Origin: Mesodorylaimus sp. YZB2_4
Taxonomy: Eukaryota; Nematoda; Enoplea; Dorylaimida; Dorylaimidae
NCBI GenBank assembly: GCA_030248295.1
Contig: JASANH010000976.1
Coordinates: forward strand, 62,001-126,000
Direction of reading: 5' to 3'
DNA: 64,000 nucleotides
Shown: in pieces, positions 52,361 through 64,000 of the stretch
Numbering within the stretch: position 1 is the first letter of the stretch
Layout: each line of letters opens with the position of its first letter
The notes under the pieces: model-generated
Told to the model about the DNA's origin: nothing
The model's database searches: none
Seen by the model: only the letters and a program-made list of their open reading frames with translations
Program-made: the position numbers and the translations under genes

Positions 52361-53667
52361 CCAGGGATGCCATGAAGATGCCGAGACATTAGCGCCAGAA
52401 TAGGTTTGCTCACTCATGCTAAGATTCTTTGCTTGCAGCTTGCTTGCACGCTCATGCTTGTAGTGTCGATCCTACGGAATCAACAGTTTGATCATCTGTG
52501 TCAGTCACACGCGTACCCAGAGAACACACCAGCATCGATCACGTCAAAGCACGAACGGGGAGGAATCACGATCGGATCACAGATCTCGGGTTCAGGCCTC
52601 GCTCTCAGTGCCCTCGCTGCCGGATGCCTCGCTGCCAGATTCGGTCTCGGCCTCGCTCTCCTCGCTCTTCGCCTCGGACTCTTCCTTCTCGGACTCTTCT
52701 TTCTTCTTCTTCGGCTCCTTCTTGCCACCTTCGGCCGCTTTCTCCAACTTGAGCACTTGACGAAACGCGTCCGACGCCCCCGGCGACTTCCAGAAGTGCT
52801 CTGGTTTCTGAAAAGAAGACGTGGCATGGAAAGAGTTGTATGCCCGTGGTGTTGCACGGCATGCCCGTGGTGTGGATGACGGCGGCCCAATCGAAGCCTC
52901 ACCCCCGAACCTAAGCATAAAGCACCGTGACTTACCATGGAGCTGTCCGGCATGGCCGCCACCATCACTGTGACTCGATCGGCATCGGTGAACGGCTTCT
53001 CGGAGGGCGTGGGCTTGAAGTTGATCTTGAACTTGTCGTTGCCTCCCGCCTTGACCACGCCGAATGCCTTGGTCGGTTTGACGCTGGCGGGACGAGTCGT
53101 CTTGAGCTTGTAGGTCAACGTGCGGGACCCCGTGTTCTCCACCGTCACCTCGACGCCCTGGCCCTCCTTCATGGCCAACGTTTCGGGACTGATCTTGACT
53201 TCCTTGGCGACACTCATTCTCACCGATCGATGCGCGTACACGACGACTCGAAACAGACACGACCGCTCACCAACAACGAGGCGTAGAGGAATGACGGACG
53301 AGCCTACGAAAGCTGGGTCTGCGATGCAGCATTCTTTGCACTGTCGATTGTTAAAGATAATAGAAGCTTGGATGTTAGAGAGTTATTGTTTATTTCTTGT
53401 TGGTTTTTTGGGGACTTGCCTAGCTATTGTACAGTGCAGTTGAATATGCGATGTTGCCAGAATATTTGCAGCATTTTACAGATCTGCCAGACAAATTGAT
53501 TCCCTATGTCACTCACGAAGTCACTGAAGTCACTGCTCAGCCGCGACTCAATTGTAATGACCCCTCTCTGGCTTCAGAAAAAGCACCAGAAGTGACTAAC
53601 ATTTAGCGATATTGGCGTCAACGTGATGACTCTAGTCAATTCGGGCGCAACTTGAGCTGTACAACTG
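52350..53667 (-). repeat. MSP segmental duplication, copy 2 (inverted)
   Basis: Inverted copy of 6829-8145. The junction at about 52350 abuts the SLC25 fragment. Differences from copy 1 cluster in the outer flanks. The intron has an extra 26 bases made by a tandem repeat of accacgggcat. Confidence 0.9.
52592..53217 (-). CDS. MSP-domain protein with acidic tail, copy 2
   Basis: Two exons, 52936-53217 and 52592-52807, with the same phase and lengths (282 and 216 bases) as copy 1 and an identical predicted protein of 165 residues. By eye the coding bases are also identical. The intron is 128 bases against 102 in copy 1. Domain layout is as in copy 1: MSP/VAP-type fold at about 5-105 and a Lys then Ser-Glu-rich tail. 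No stop, frameshift or splice-site damage is visible, so both copies should be functional. Confidence 0.85.
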
Positions 53668-53672
53668 TGGAG

Positions 53673-53862
53673 TAGAGGAATGACGGACGAGCCTACGAAA
53701 GCTGGGTCTGCGATGCAGCATTCTTCACACTGTCGATTGCTCAAGATAATAGAGGCTAGGATGTTAGAGAGTTACTGTATATTCCTGTTGGTGTTTGGGG
53801 ACCCCCAGCTATTCTACAGTGCAGTTGAATATGTGATGTTGTCAGAATATTTGTCGTGGACG
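53673..53862. repeat. Tandem partial copy of the MSP 5' flank
   Basis: Starting at tagaggaatgacggacgagc, this stretch repeats 53284-53470 in the same orientation, about 390 bases apart, with scattered substitutions. It carries the presumed 5' UTR/promoter side of the MSP gene but no coding sequence, so it is a third, headless copy. Confidence 0.8.
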
Positions 53863-54782
53863 CACTTGGAATAGTTTCCCGACATTGGCAGAGTTGAATA
53901 TGGACAAGTCGCCGATGTGGTGATCGGGTACAAATCAAGCACAACTTCTTCTCCCACACTACAAACCAGGAGCACAGAGGACACAACCGTCCTGCACCAA
54001 TCCCAAGGTATCTTGCAATCTCTGAATGAGTTCTTTTCAGGTCGTTCAAGAAGGGTTCTAGTTTTTCGCTGATCACCGCCTGGTCACATTGTTTTCGGCC
54101 CCCGATTCCTGCGACCAGTTCAGAAATGCGGGCGCTGTCATGCGCGTGTGTGAGCGTCTGAAATGCCGAATCCGGGTAAGCTGAAAACTTTCCTGTCGTC
54201 TGTTCTCAACTTGTCCTCGCTATTCTCAGCGACTGCCCTCAAAGTACGCATGCCGAGGTCAGAAGCACCGGGCGACCATGCCGAGAGTGAATGTGATGGA
54301 GTGCGGCTGCCTTCAAACTTGCTTGAACGATGCTTTGTAGTGTGCTCGTGTTCGTAACTAGGCATTTGTGGTGGTAGCTGATGCGATGTCGAGTGATAAC
54401 TACTGGTTCATAATCGCACCACAGTCGCTGCACGCACACAGTTAATGGATGTCAAAGCCAACTCTGCAGGCTACAGTCTGTAATTGAGGAGGCTGAGATG
54501 CCTTACAGTTAGTTTATAATTAGTCTGTACTCTGGAAGCTCTCACAGATTGGAGGGTTTAGGCCACCGAACAACTACAGAGCATCAGACTTGGCCTTGTG
54601 CTCATAGCCCATCTTCGACAGCAGATTGGGCAATCTTTGGGTCATTGCGTTTCATGCTGGCCATGCTGTCGTTGCAAGTAGCTAATATGATGGTAGATAC
54701 CATGTTTATGTTTGTTCAACCTCCAGCAAGAAAATGATGGTTTGGAGAACCCAAAACATTAGCACTCAACCGAAAGAAGCTT
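53863..54782. other. Intergenic, no gene seen
   Basis: No recognisable gene. Short frames overlap on both strands, and the one at 54163-54357 has no family match. Confidence 0.35.
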
Positions 54783-54893
54783 GTAGCCTGCTTCCGAGTA
54801 ACTTTAAGTAGACTTGGTTGTGTGAGACCAGCATCGACGATGCGACCAACTTACCTGACCTCCCTCGCCTTTCGGGTTTCCCTTTCTGTTATT
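54783..54893 (-). repeat. Short inverted repeat block B, copy 2
   Basis: Inverted match to 8233-8335. On the minus strand it reads ggaaacccgaaaggcgaggg, then the CAG|GTAAGT splice-donor-like string. Confidence 0.7.
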
Positions 54894-57076
54894 CTTATTC
54901 CATTAGCCACATTTTTGCGATGCAACCTTCACCGTCACCCAACCAGGATTGGCTCCACAGTCACTACCTCCTTCCGCTAATTACGCATTTGCAACGGGCC
55001 GAAATGAGGGCCAATGACGAGTCAACAGTATAAAGAGGGCCCATTTTCGATAGCCTCTCATCGACTTTTCCGATTTCGGCACGTATGAATTGTTGTCCTT
55101 TTTGAGGCGCCTCCTCGAAATTGACCCTCAATTAGCCCTTCGTCCGCTGCCTGGACCAGAATGCATACACGTCCGACAACATGACAAAACGTCAATTGAA
55201 TTTCGGAGTACGTAAATTACACTCGATGCTATTGTAGACTCGCCTTGCTCATGGGCACACGTACAGTGCCCGCCCTTCGTGCTCACATTTGCATTATGCA
55301 TGTGCATTGTGTGCACTTGAGCGACTCTGCCTGGCTTGGGGCGACTACTGTATTCACTATTTTATATTTCCAAGGCCCCGAGGGAAATAAACTTCCGTCC
55401 ACGCCTTGACCACACGTCGGTCATGCCTGTGACTGGTGATTGCTCATCGTAATGGTCACGGGCCATCGGTCTTAGACTGGGTGACGAGGAGTGCCTCCAA
55501 AGACTATCTTTCAATAACAGGGCTTGTTTCTTTGAGGGATAGTTCTTCTCTTGGACTCTTGGAGGAGCTTGTTGAAGCGGATAAAAGAGGAGCTCGTAGC
55601 GAGAACGAGACGAGGCAAAAATGTCGATTCTCGTTCACGTTGTGCCTAAAGAAATGAGCCATAGTCTGGTCTTCGGAAACTGCGACGAGGGAACCATGCG
55701 GCAATTTTGAGGGCTACCAAGCAGCCATTGACAAAGGAGGTAGAAGGGGAGGGGCAGATGCTGGAAATTGTATACGTCCATCTGGGCCGGAGTTTGTTTT
55801 ACGAGGCCAGAAGGCGAAATGGTTTCGCTTTTTTTAATGCTTATCGGCACCAATGGAAACATAGCCAACGGGTACTGTTGCTTTTGGGGCTTTGCTTCGC
55901 TCCTCGCGCGCCATCCTCGATTTGTTGGCTCGTTTTTTTACTGACTGATCACTCGTTCCATCTTCGTCTTACGGTCGCAGCCGAGTTTCTCTTGCGCAAA
56001 ATGCAATTCGTTGGATAAATTCTTTGTGCCATTCCTGGGGGATTCCGTTTCAATCCATACGACTCGTCTCGGCCCTCGTTTCCTTACGTCGGCGCCGTCC
56101 TGGTTCTAGTCTTTATCCATTTTTAGGCGACGTTTCTAGCCGTCTTCCTCGGCGAGCCCGACCGAGCCTAGGTGGTGCTGTTCGCTTATCCCCTTCTCGA
56201 TGGAAAAAAAGTGACGGCCATCTGCCTATCGAGCTGAATATGGCCCGCTGTGATAGCGAGTAATTCATCGCATCCAATACCTCAAATTTGTCAATGTCCC
56301 GCAGCGAGACCAACCGGGCGTCTTTGTGCTCTTCTTTCAATCGTCCCCTATTTTTGCTGGCGCACGCCAGAAATATCCCCGATCAACTAGAACGGCTCCT
56401 TATCGACGCGTTGACAGCCTCTCGTCCACTCCTCCCTCCCATTCCCTTCTTTGACGTAACTGAGCTCGGCTTATCGCCGAATCCGGTTTCGGGCAGGGCA
56501 TAAGGTTAGATGGTCACCTGCCGACTCGGCCGGCCATCGGACACCGTTAGCGGTCAACAGCTGCCGCTTGCATGTTTGTCCCCATCGTGGCCAGTGGTCA
56601 CCGCCGGAAGTGTGGAGAGGAGCGAGCTTCTGCTAACGGCGTCAGTTTTCCCATATTCGCATTCGGCACTGGGCACGCGCGAGGCTCGCGTTGACGCGGT
56701 GTTGACATAAAGGACAGCTTTTTTCGATCCGAATGCATAAATTCATGATGCCTTTAGTTTTGCCTGCGAAAAGCACCATAAGGCCACCGTTCGGCCCGAG
56801 TCCCTCTGGCCAATGGTAAATGTTATTTTTTTATCCAATCTCTGCTAGGACAAGCGTGAATCGTTTTATCGACGGACGATTAACATCGGTCAACTGCCGC
56901 GTCAATGGTCGAGGAGGTGGTTGCCGTAATCGGACGACGTTATTCCATGCAATCCCGCGGACCTTACAATAATACTGTAATGACCACCAGCGCGAGACCA
57001 GTCTACTGAATTCGGGCTCGCCTGCACTGTTGACTGGTTTGCGGAGCGCCAGTGAAAGGACAGACACTGGTCAAAG
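54894..57076. other. Intergenic upstream of FAM151, no gene seen
   Basis: About 2.2 kb with only short frames. The right part should contain the menorin promoter. Confidence 0.35.
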
Positions 57077-60000
57077 ATGCGGTGGACACTCGATTTGGTG
57101 CATGTGTCTGTTTTATTATCATTGTGCTTCCTGTACTGGCCCGTTATTCGAGTGCATGGTGCCAGATCAAGTAAGTCTAATATCTGCCTACCCTTAGTAC
57201 CTGCTAGTTGGGCATGGGTGCAAGGCTTTTACTGAATCCTATTCCCCCGACCTGCTGAACTCGGGTCAGCCAACTGCGTCTCCAAGGTCCCGCTCATCAG
57301 TCCATGGTGAAAAACGATGCTAATGTGCCAGGAAATTATGCTCATATGCGTTCTTTTTACTTCGACTCGTTGCTGAAAGGAGCCCGATTTATTGCGAATG
57401 GAAGCCTTAGCGTGTTACAATCTAACGGCTGGATCCTCTGGAGTAGACCAGTGTTTTTCACCTTCGGAAGACGGCTTTTTGCCATAGCTGGACTCGAATT
57501 ACTTGTGTTTTACTCGATCTGTCCAATTTAGCATCATTGAAGTCGCGGCTTGTCGTCGTGTAGGAACCCGAGAGAGTGTGTTGGCTCCTAGCAAGACAGA
57601 AACCTGAACCCGACCGTCGCTAATTGACGGCAAGTTTATTGACCCAAGTGGTGCCCCTTTCGTCATGTTGCCCGTGTACGTACTCAATTTTCGCCTTGAC
57701 CAGTCAACAAGCATGCCGAGTGTTTTCATAATGTGCTCGATTGTAGTCAGTGGCTAGAGGGAGGAATGTGTTGAGGGGGAGGTGTGCCAAGGAGCAGCAG
57801 GCCTTGAACGGGTGACACCTCAGAAAGGAATTGTGCTATTTTAGAATGGCCCAGTGTGCGGGTCGAAATAAGGGGATACCTGGCCCGCGTGTATTATCCG
57901 TGCGTTGAGGTCAACCGATGGCAGATGATGTTCTTGACGGACGTCATTCGATCCGGTTACGGTGCCTAACAGTGATGCGTGGAGGGAAGCGAGGAGCAGA
58001 TGGCCATCCATTCACTCATTACTGTCATAACCAACGGGGCGACCAGTGTCATGGCAGTGTACGCTCTATCTCGTCAAGATCTCGGCTCTTGCCCGCCCCT
58101 CTTGATCCGCACATTAATGTCCGTTCATCCGCGTCAATGCATCGTAAATTCGGGCATCAGATCGGAAATGTTACGATGAGGAAAATCGCATCAGGGAACC
58201 CATGTTCTGCACCTTTTCTATATATTTAGTCTTATGCATATGCATGGAGGGAATGAGGCTCGAGACGATAGCGAGCATAAAATGAAATCACTAATGAATG
58301 TAGGCCTTGTCTTGGCCAGTATTAGCTTCCCTTCTCAAAAATCGGCTCCGTCTGGCCACCGCAACTGTGCTTATCGAAGCGGAAAATTTCGTTAACGGTA
58401 ACGAGCAACCAGCGAGAAATTAATTCGATGCTCAATGGCGATTAGCGCGTCACCACCGCTCGTCTGGGTATCGGTGATTATGGGTTCGATTAGCCTGTGT
58501 CTAATCCTAGGGGGCCTCCGCTCGTTTACTCCACGCCAGCCTTCCAAACCAATCATGCACAATATGTACCCTTACATGGGATTCGTGTCTTGCAGAACAC
58601 GTGCCCTTCTTACAAGAAGAAATGCAGTTGAGACAACGGCAGCGGCATCGGCCGAGGATGTTCAGTGCGCACGATATCAACTCAAGGCATAGGCAGGCTG
58701 ACAAATTGGTGTCTCACGATCAGCAAGGACGACATCACGGTGGAAGTAGGACACTATTGGATTACGTCAAGTACGAAGCTGGGGGCGATGGTTTGAACGT
58801 GACTTGGGATCATAATGTCAACAGCAGATACGCTCTGGAACGAGCTCTTTCAGGTAAGGGATGTTTCAGAGAGGGTGCTTCAAGGGTGATTGTCCTGTTT
58901 GAACATGTGATGCGTGAGTGTAAAAGTCATTCGCGACAGGATCGTACGAGACTGTTTCGACCAATGCCGCTCCTCCGTATGAGCCATTCTAATAGCACTC
59001 CTGGCGCTTTGTATTTCAAGCCTAACAAAGGGGTTTTTCTCATTCAGGAGCCTTGAATGGTGTTTCGGCCATCGTAGAAGGGGACGTATTTCTGAAGCGT
59101 CAATCGGGTTATACGCCCATGATGTTGATTCCGCCATTGGCAAGTGATGCATTGAAATTCAAAGACTGGCTTTCGGACATTTCGCAATCGGATAAAAGTA
59201 GGCCATTACCTTTTTTCATAAAGACGCTAAGAGCTAGCATGAACAGTGGTGAAGCGTGGATTCTGGAAAATACTCTTTCAGCTGTAAAAATCAATTTGAA
59301 AACGACGGAAGTCATTAAGCCCGCTCTTCAGTATTTATTTACGGTGAAAGACAGCTTCAAAGGACCGCTTATCCTGCATTCCAATATTGGAATTATGCCC
59401 GGAAGCTTGGAAGTATGCACTGGCTTGTTTTGACTAGGCCTTCCAGGGGGTAGCAGTGGGAATGGGAGGAAGATAATGCTTTTCTAGGGTTTGATAAAGA
59501 ACGATTAAGGGGAAAAAGGCTTGATGATTGGACATTATTCACAGTTGGGGAGAAAAACAGGAGAAGAACTTTATGCAAATACATTACCGGTCGCATTTTT
59601 ACAAAGATACAGCCAGGCTAGCTTATGCACTGGACCACAGTACATCTGTAGCACCACGTTCTGTTCTTAATCCCTTTATCTAGCCAGGCCCCTGAACCAA
59701 TGCTCGTTTTAGGTTCCAGTGGACGCAGGTGTTTTTACCGCAGAAATGCGGCATGCCGTTCCAGAAGCTACTATTGGTGTTGGCTGGGCCGATGGGATTA
59801 TGCCTATACCAGACGAAGATTCAGTGCCTGTGCTTACCAAGTGAGTGAGCCTCAGAGGCAGCTTGCAACCTCGTAGGTCCACTTGCGATCAGTAGCCCTT
59901 TTGGGGCTCCATAGAGGTGACGCCACACGAACAGGGCTTGTGCATCCTCGACTCCGAAGGTAGCCTGACCTATGCACCCTCGACCACGTTGAGTCTTGGG

Positions 60001-61501
60001 CTGATGGTCACAATCAGTGTCAGTGCCAAATATAATCAACACAAACCCGGCATTTTTCCTGACCAGTGTCATTTTAGGTATACATGGCGGATCATCTTCA
60101 ATATGCTAGAGTACACTTACGAGTTACGTCAGCCCATCTTATTCTCGTGCCGTGCCCTCTATGTAAGGATTCTGCAGACCCCTCCTATCCCCCTGTGCTA
60201 CTGACATTCTATTTTCTCACAGGCCACATACTCTATCTACGAGCTGCTATGGTTGTTGAGTGTACGTGAAAATTATGCAGTCAACATTTTTGGTGCAGAA
60301 AAGGAAAGTATAAATGACTGGGCGGGCATTGTGGCCCTAAGGATGTACGGACCACGAGACCGCATCATCTACGACTTTACACCCATGCAACGACAGGCGT
60401 TTATTGAAAATTGGGAGCGGATGCAGGAGGTGAGTGAGATAGAACAAGTTTGTGTTGTGGGAAAAATTAGCCTCCTGACTCATATTTTCGATGTACTAGA
60501 CTAGAAACAGCGGTTACAGTAAGCAGTTCATTATATATTTTGTTGGGCAGTCACGCACTGGCGCTTCAGTTTGACTCACAAATGTTCGCACAGACAATAG
60601 ATATTATTCGAATCACCAAAACTAGAAGCGACCAAATCTAGAATACAGTTGCTGGAAATTTACCAAGCGTTTCCATTTTTAGATCGATCTGGAGCCATCG
60701 CTGTTTGACCAATCCGCTTGGCGAGTTGTACAGTTCATAAACCCAACAGCTCTGTTATCGACGATCGTGGTTGGATCCAGAGGAGCAGCCTTTCTCGGAT
60801 GGCCAACAGCCTTTCTTCTTTCTCACGTACACGCTAGGCCAGGTCGAACGCAGACCGTCACTGGTCGTCTGCTCTTCGTCCGCAAAGACTCTTACCAGCG
60901 GACTAACGCAGCCGAAGAATGCGGTCTGGCCATTTTCCTGCTCGACTCGATCGACGACATTCCCTCGCCGATCATCAGAGGTGGAATCCGAGCATTCATG
61001 GGCTCTACTGGGCGCGTCTCCCTGCAGAATCGAGTTGAGAAACGATCACAACATCGACATCGCCACAAACACCACAACGGTACCTCTTCGAAGATGGAAG
61101 ACCTTGGCGCAGCTCCTTACGCTTACATATCGCCAAGCCGAAGCGAAGGACCATTGACGGCCAGTCGACTACCCCCGCACGAGTGTTACGGGTTTCGTCT
61201 TGTGGACGAACAACGACGAATTCGTCTCACTGTCTTCGTCACTCGATGTGCGGGCGGTATCCAGCCATTCCCTAAAACGTCGTGGTCGAGGACAATCGCC
61301 TTGAATGTCCCCAGGCCGGAATCGGGCCGATCGCGTTACGTCGTCATACAAAAGACGGGCGACGCTTCCGTCGACATGTTCGTCGAGAATCTTTACCATC
61401 GTAATTCGGCCGCCGCCCCCGTTGGCGATTGGTGGCAACGACTAGTCACCTTTCTGGTATTGTTGACACTGTCTAAGCTGTACCAGGCGATACAGCGATA
61501 G
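57077..61501 (+). CDS. FAM151: FAM151 family protein (menorin)
   Basis: In C. elegans the family member MNR-1/menorin is made by skin and acts with SAX-7 and DMA-1 to shape sensory dendrites; its fold is related to phosphodiesterase-like TIM barrels. Seven exons in one frame: 57077-57170, 58596-58853, 59048-59412, 59713-59840, 60078-60162, 60223-60429 and 60683-61501, about 651 residues. It starts with a signal peptide (LVHVSVLLSLCFLYWPVI). Conserved stretches: LNVTWDHNVNSRYALERAL, AIVEGDVFL, LIPPLASDALKFKDWLSD, VKINLKT, ILHSNIGIMPG, TIGVGWADG, YTWRIIFNMLEY. The C-terminal exon adds a long Ser/His-rich region and ends in a hydrophobic segment (LVTFLVLLTLSKLY), which suggests a membrane anchor or GPI signal. 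Intron 1 is long (1.4 kb) and holds nothing else I recognise. Confidence 0.88.
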
Positions 61502-61853
61502 CCGTATGCAAGACTGCGCTTCTCAGGATCCCGTCTTCCGTCAGTGTTGTAGTTTGGCCTCCCATCATCGGATCTCTAGCACGGACAACAGGCCAGCCAT
61601 TGGACTCGGATGCAGACTGGCACATCGCAAACTGCATTGCCTTCCACACTTCCCGACCAGTCATCGAATGCTGCTGTCAATTATAGTTTGCTTTATCTGT
61701 GATTTATTTTTGTACGCTGTTGCTTAAAATGCGAGATGTTTGCTTGTTTAGTCCTATTTCTAGTTTTTGCTTGAGCGCGTGCTAATTGTTTGAAAATAGC
61801 TGCTCTTAGATCAGCATTTAACTTGAATAACGATTCGGGCAATTAACAACAGG
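61502..61853. other. Short gap between convergent genes
   Basis: 3' UTRs of menorin (+) and the DXO-like gene (-). No gene or clear polyadenylation signal was found. Confidence 0.4.
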
Positions 61854-63953
61854 TCATAAAATATCTTCTAACAGATAATCGGGTAAGGCACTTGGGCTAC
61901 TTTTCCGCTTTTCGAAAACTTGTAGCTGACAAGTCGAGTATCGAGGTGGCCATATCAAAGCGAATTTCTTTCCACTTGGCTGGCACCGCACAAAATCGAC
62001 AACGCGATGTAACAAATTGTGCATGAGTATTAAAGTGCCGTCGTCGTATCCCTCGTCAGAAAGAGAAGAAATGTTGGCGCCCATGGATCTGCAGGCTTCG
62101 ACCGAATACACTTTCGGTGTGACACGAGCCGTATTAGTCATACGGTCAAAGTCGTACCACCCCACCGCAACTGCAGCTGTTTGCGAGAAGTAAAGTTGGA
62201 TTAATTTGTAAAGAGGGAAAGGTCTGTTCGCTCGCCGCGTGGTTATTTCCATGGTGTGGTAGTCGTAACGCTGACCAGCACGCACATAGCTGAAAAAATT
62301 GAAGCTGAATTAGACACAAAGTCACCAGAGCAGACAACTGGCTTTCAGGTGATTCAGATGGCCGCTGTCATTGGACATGTGCCCATTTTCAAACAGTACC
62401 AGGCAGGAAGCAGGAGGCGAGAAGACCCGAAGCAAGCAGCATCACCGACCTTATGTTTGACGAAGGCACAGAGCGGATACAATAATCCATCCCGTCATCC
62501 GCTGGGCTTTCGATCGGTCGACTCTTCTCCATATCCACACAAGCCACGTTGTATCGCACTAGCAGTTTTAGGTTACCAAACGAGTAGGAGGAGATGTGGC
62601 AGTGCGCACTTATCTGCTCCCTCATTGGCACTGCGGAATCTAAAGCATGCAAGAGTCGATTCGATGACGAGTTTGAAAAAAGAGGTGCCTCGTCGGTGAC
62701 TTTTGATCGAAAATCTTGTCCGAAAATATGGCGCCGAGTTGAGCAAGGCACAACATAAATCGATGGTTCGCATCGATTCAAGATGATTAGACGGTCGCCC
62801 ACACGTTCCAGTTCGATTCTTATTCCGCTCTGTTGAATGCTACTTCCGCGGGAATGCCAAAAAGGTTCTGGAAACGCGCCTCGTCGTCGGCAATATTCAA
62901 AAAGCCGTCGCAAAACAATGCGATCGGTTACAATATCGTAGCTGGAAAAATTTATTTGAGGTCGGTTCTCGAATTCTGCGCATTTCTATAAAAAATATAG
63001 CAAAGTTACTATGAGCATGTACTTCAGTGACTGAGTTTTAGATACTCAAGCTCAGAATACATGTCTTTTTAGCCAGCTTTTGATTAGGTGCTGTCAGATA
63101 CCATAAATGCGTTTCGAACAAGATTCACTCACCCTGCCCATAATGCTGGGATGGGTATGGGACGTGTATGGAGGTCTGCTGGATACTGCGAGGGGAGGTA
63201 ATTTACTGTATCTCATCTTATGACAGACAGGGGTAAGACATGCTTCACCATGAGACCCCAGGGGTGAGGGGCACGCCGTGTACAGGCCATTGACAACTTA
63301 TTGGCCAGCCAAATCCCAGTCCTCACTGGATGCAAGAATGAACTGTAATTTCCTTCTGATAACCAATATTCCCAAAAAATTTCTTTCTTTTTCTCTCCTT
63401 GGAAGTTTCGGCAAAAGTGGAGATAATTGGTAGTTCGGCACGACCCAGGACCTAGAGATCTCAGTATGTTAAAGTCTGATCTTACTTGCGCCCCAAGGAA
63501 TAATGATTCCAGGGGATATTCAGGCGAAAAGTACGCATGTTTCGAAATAATTCTTTCATCGGCATCCGCTCTCAGCACGTCTTCTTTCAATGAATGCCGG
63601 AAATGTCTCGGCGCGCCTGGTATGATCATGATAGGCCTTTCAGGGCTCCCACACCAATTGAACGATGCAATCTGACGAAAATCAGTTATCAGTCCCGTAT
63701 CAGATCGAAGTTCTGCGTTGGAACCCCCGGGAGAATCCAATTTGGAATCAGTTAGCTCTTTGAAGTCGATGACAAGAACGGGATTCTTGTTGGATATTAG
63801 CTCGCGAGTAAGCCACGGTCCTTGCTCGATAGGACGACTGGATATAAAACGGCGGCCCAATATTGGCAGAAGCGCATTCTGGATTCGCATATCAAAATCA
63901 GACTTGGAGACTTGCAATGAATTTTGGGCCGAATTCTGATCAGAATACTGCAT
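61854..63953 (-). CDS. DXO/RAI1-like protein (decapping nuclease family), divergent
   Basis: DXO/Rai1 enzymes remove faulty RNA caps; nematodes have divergent members such as EOL-1. Three exons keep frame: 63486-63953, 62450-62985 and 61854-62289, about 479 residues. Evidence for the family is the overall layout and stretches such as FNWCGSPERPIMIIPG, YSFGNLKLLVRYNVACVD, HTMEITTR and YKLIQLYFSQTAAVAVGWYDFD, ending in FALIWPPRY. Exon 2 starts at 62985 because only that acceptor keeps phase. The catalytic motifs of active DXO (GxxFE, ExD, ExK) are not clearly present: RYNVACVD stands where E-V-D is expected, and EITTR where ELK is expected. It may have lost nuclease activity. Another family is possible; this call is from memory of alignments only. 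Confidence 0.5.
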
Positions 63954-64000
63954 TGATTGACTAATTCTGACTAGCCTTAACCGAAGGGATTGCCGCTCTC
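63954..64000. other. Window edge, upstream of the DXO-like gene
   Basis: 47 bases; nothing to annotate. Confidence 0.4.

Noticed and set aside
62256-62699. Plus-strand frame of 147 codons
   Set aside because: Antisense to exon 2 of the DXO-like gene, which has consistent splice phases.

Overview
The window is nuclear DNA of an animal, most likely a nematode. Genes are broken by many short GT-AG introns, often 50-60 bases. The nematode signs are an ODR-2/HOT-like Ly6 protein, a 7TM receptor resembling nematode chemoreceptors, MSP-domain genes, a menorin (FAM151) gene and TTAGGC telomere-type repeats inside a small transposon. I cannot name the species. Composition is moderate in GC and many repeats are degraded, so this does not look like a compact Caenorhabditis-type genome. 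All gene models were built by eye from splice sites and remembered family alignments; no search was run.

Layout. 1.4-3.4 kb: CDK7 (+), convergent with a small basic unknown protein (-, 3.7-4.3 kb). 4.9-6.4 kb: tRNA-derived SINE copies. 7.3-7.9 kb: an MSP-domain gene (+). 8.9-9.8 kb: a Deltex-type E3 ligase (+). 10-10.4 kb: another SINE. 12-13.2 kb: an ODR-2-like Ly6 protein (-) with a SINE in its intron. 13.2-22.7 kb: almost no recognisable coding sequence, apart from a possible secreted-protein exon and a large inverted-repeat element. 22.8-23.9 kb: an intronless 7TM receptor (-). 24.6-28.9 kb: a graveyard of mobile DNA (SINE-like repeat, BEL/Pao fragment, LINE fragment, and a SINE cut by a telomere-repeat-bearing MITE). 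29.5-30.1 kb: an F-box-like gene (+). 31-38.4 kb: protein kinase D (-) in at least 16 exons. 42-44.3 kb: the zinc transporter ZIP9/SLC39A9 (+). 45.2-48.3 kb: AMP deaminase (-) in 15 exons. 48.7-51.3 kb: a partial TFIIB gene split by an internally deleted Ty3/gypsy-like LTR element. 52-52.4 kb: a truncated SLC25 carrier. 52.6-53.2 kb: a second MSP gene, inverted relative to the first. 57.1-61.5 kb: FAM151/menorin (+). 61.9-64 kb: a DXO/RAI1-like gene (-).

The genes do not form an operon or pathway. They are unrelated housekeeping, signalling and nematode-type genes on both strands. The strongest observations are structural: (i) two MSP genes in inverted orientation 45 kb apart, with identical coding sequence but diverged flanks; (ii) the inner edge of the second copy abuts a beheaded mitochondrial carrier gene; (iii) a recent LTR element sits in a TFIIB exon, with a duplicated target that marks the original junction; (iv) a MITE loaded with TTAGGC repeats sits in the A-box region of a tRNA-derived SINE.
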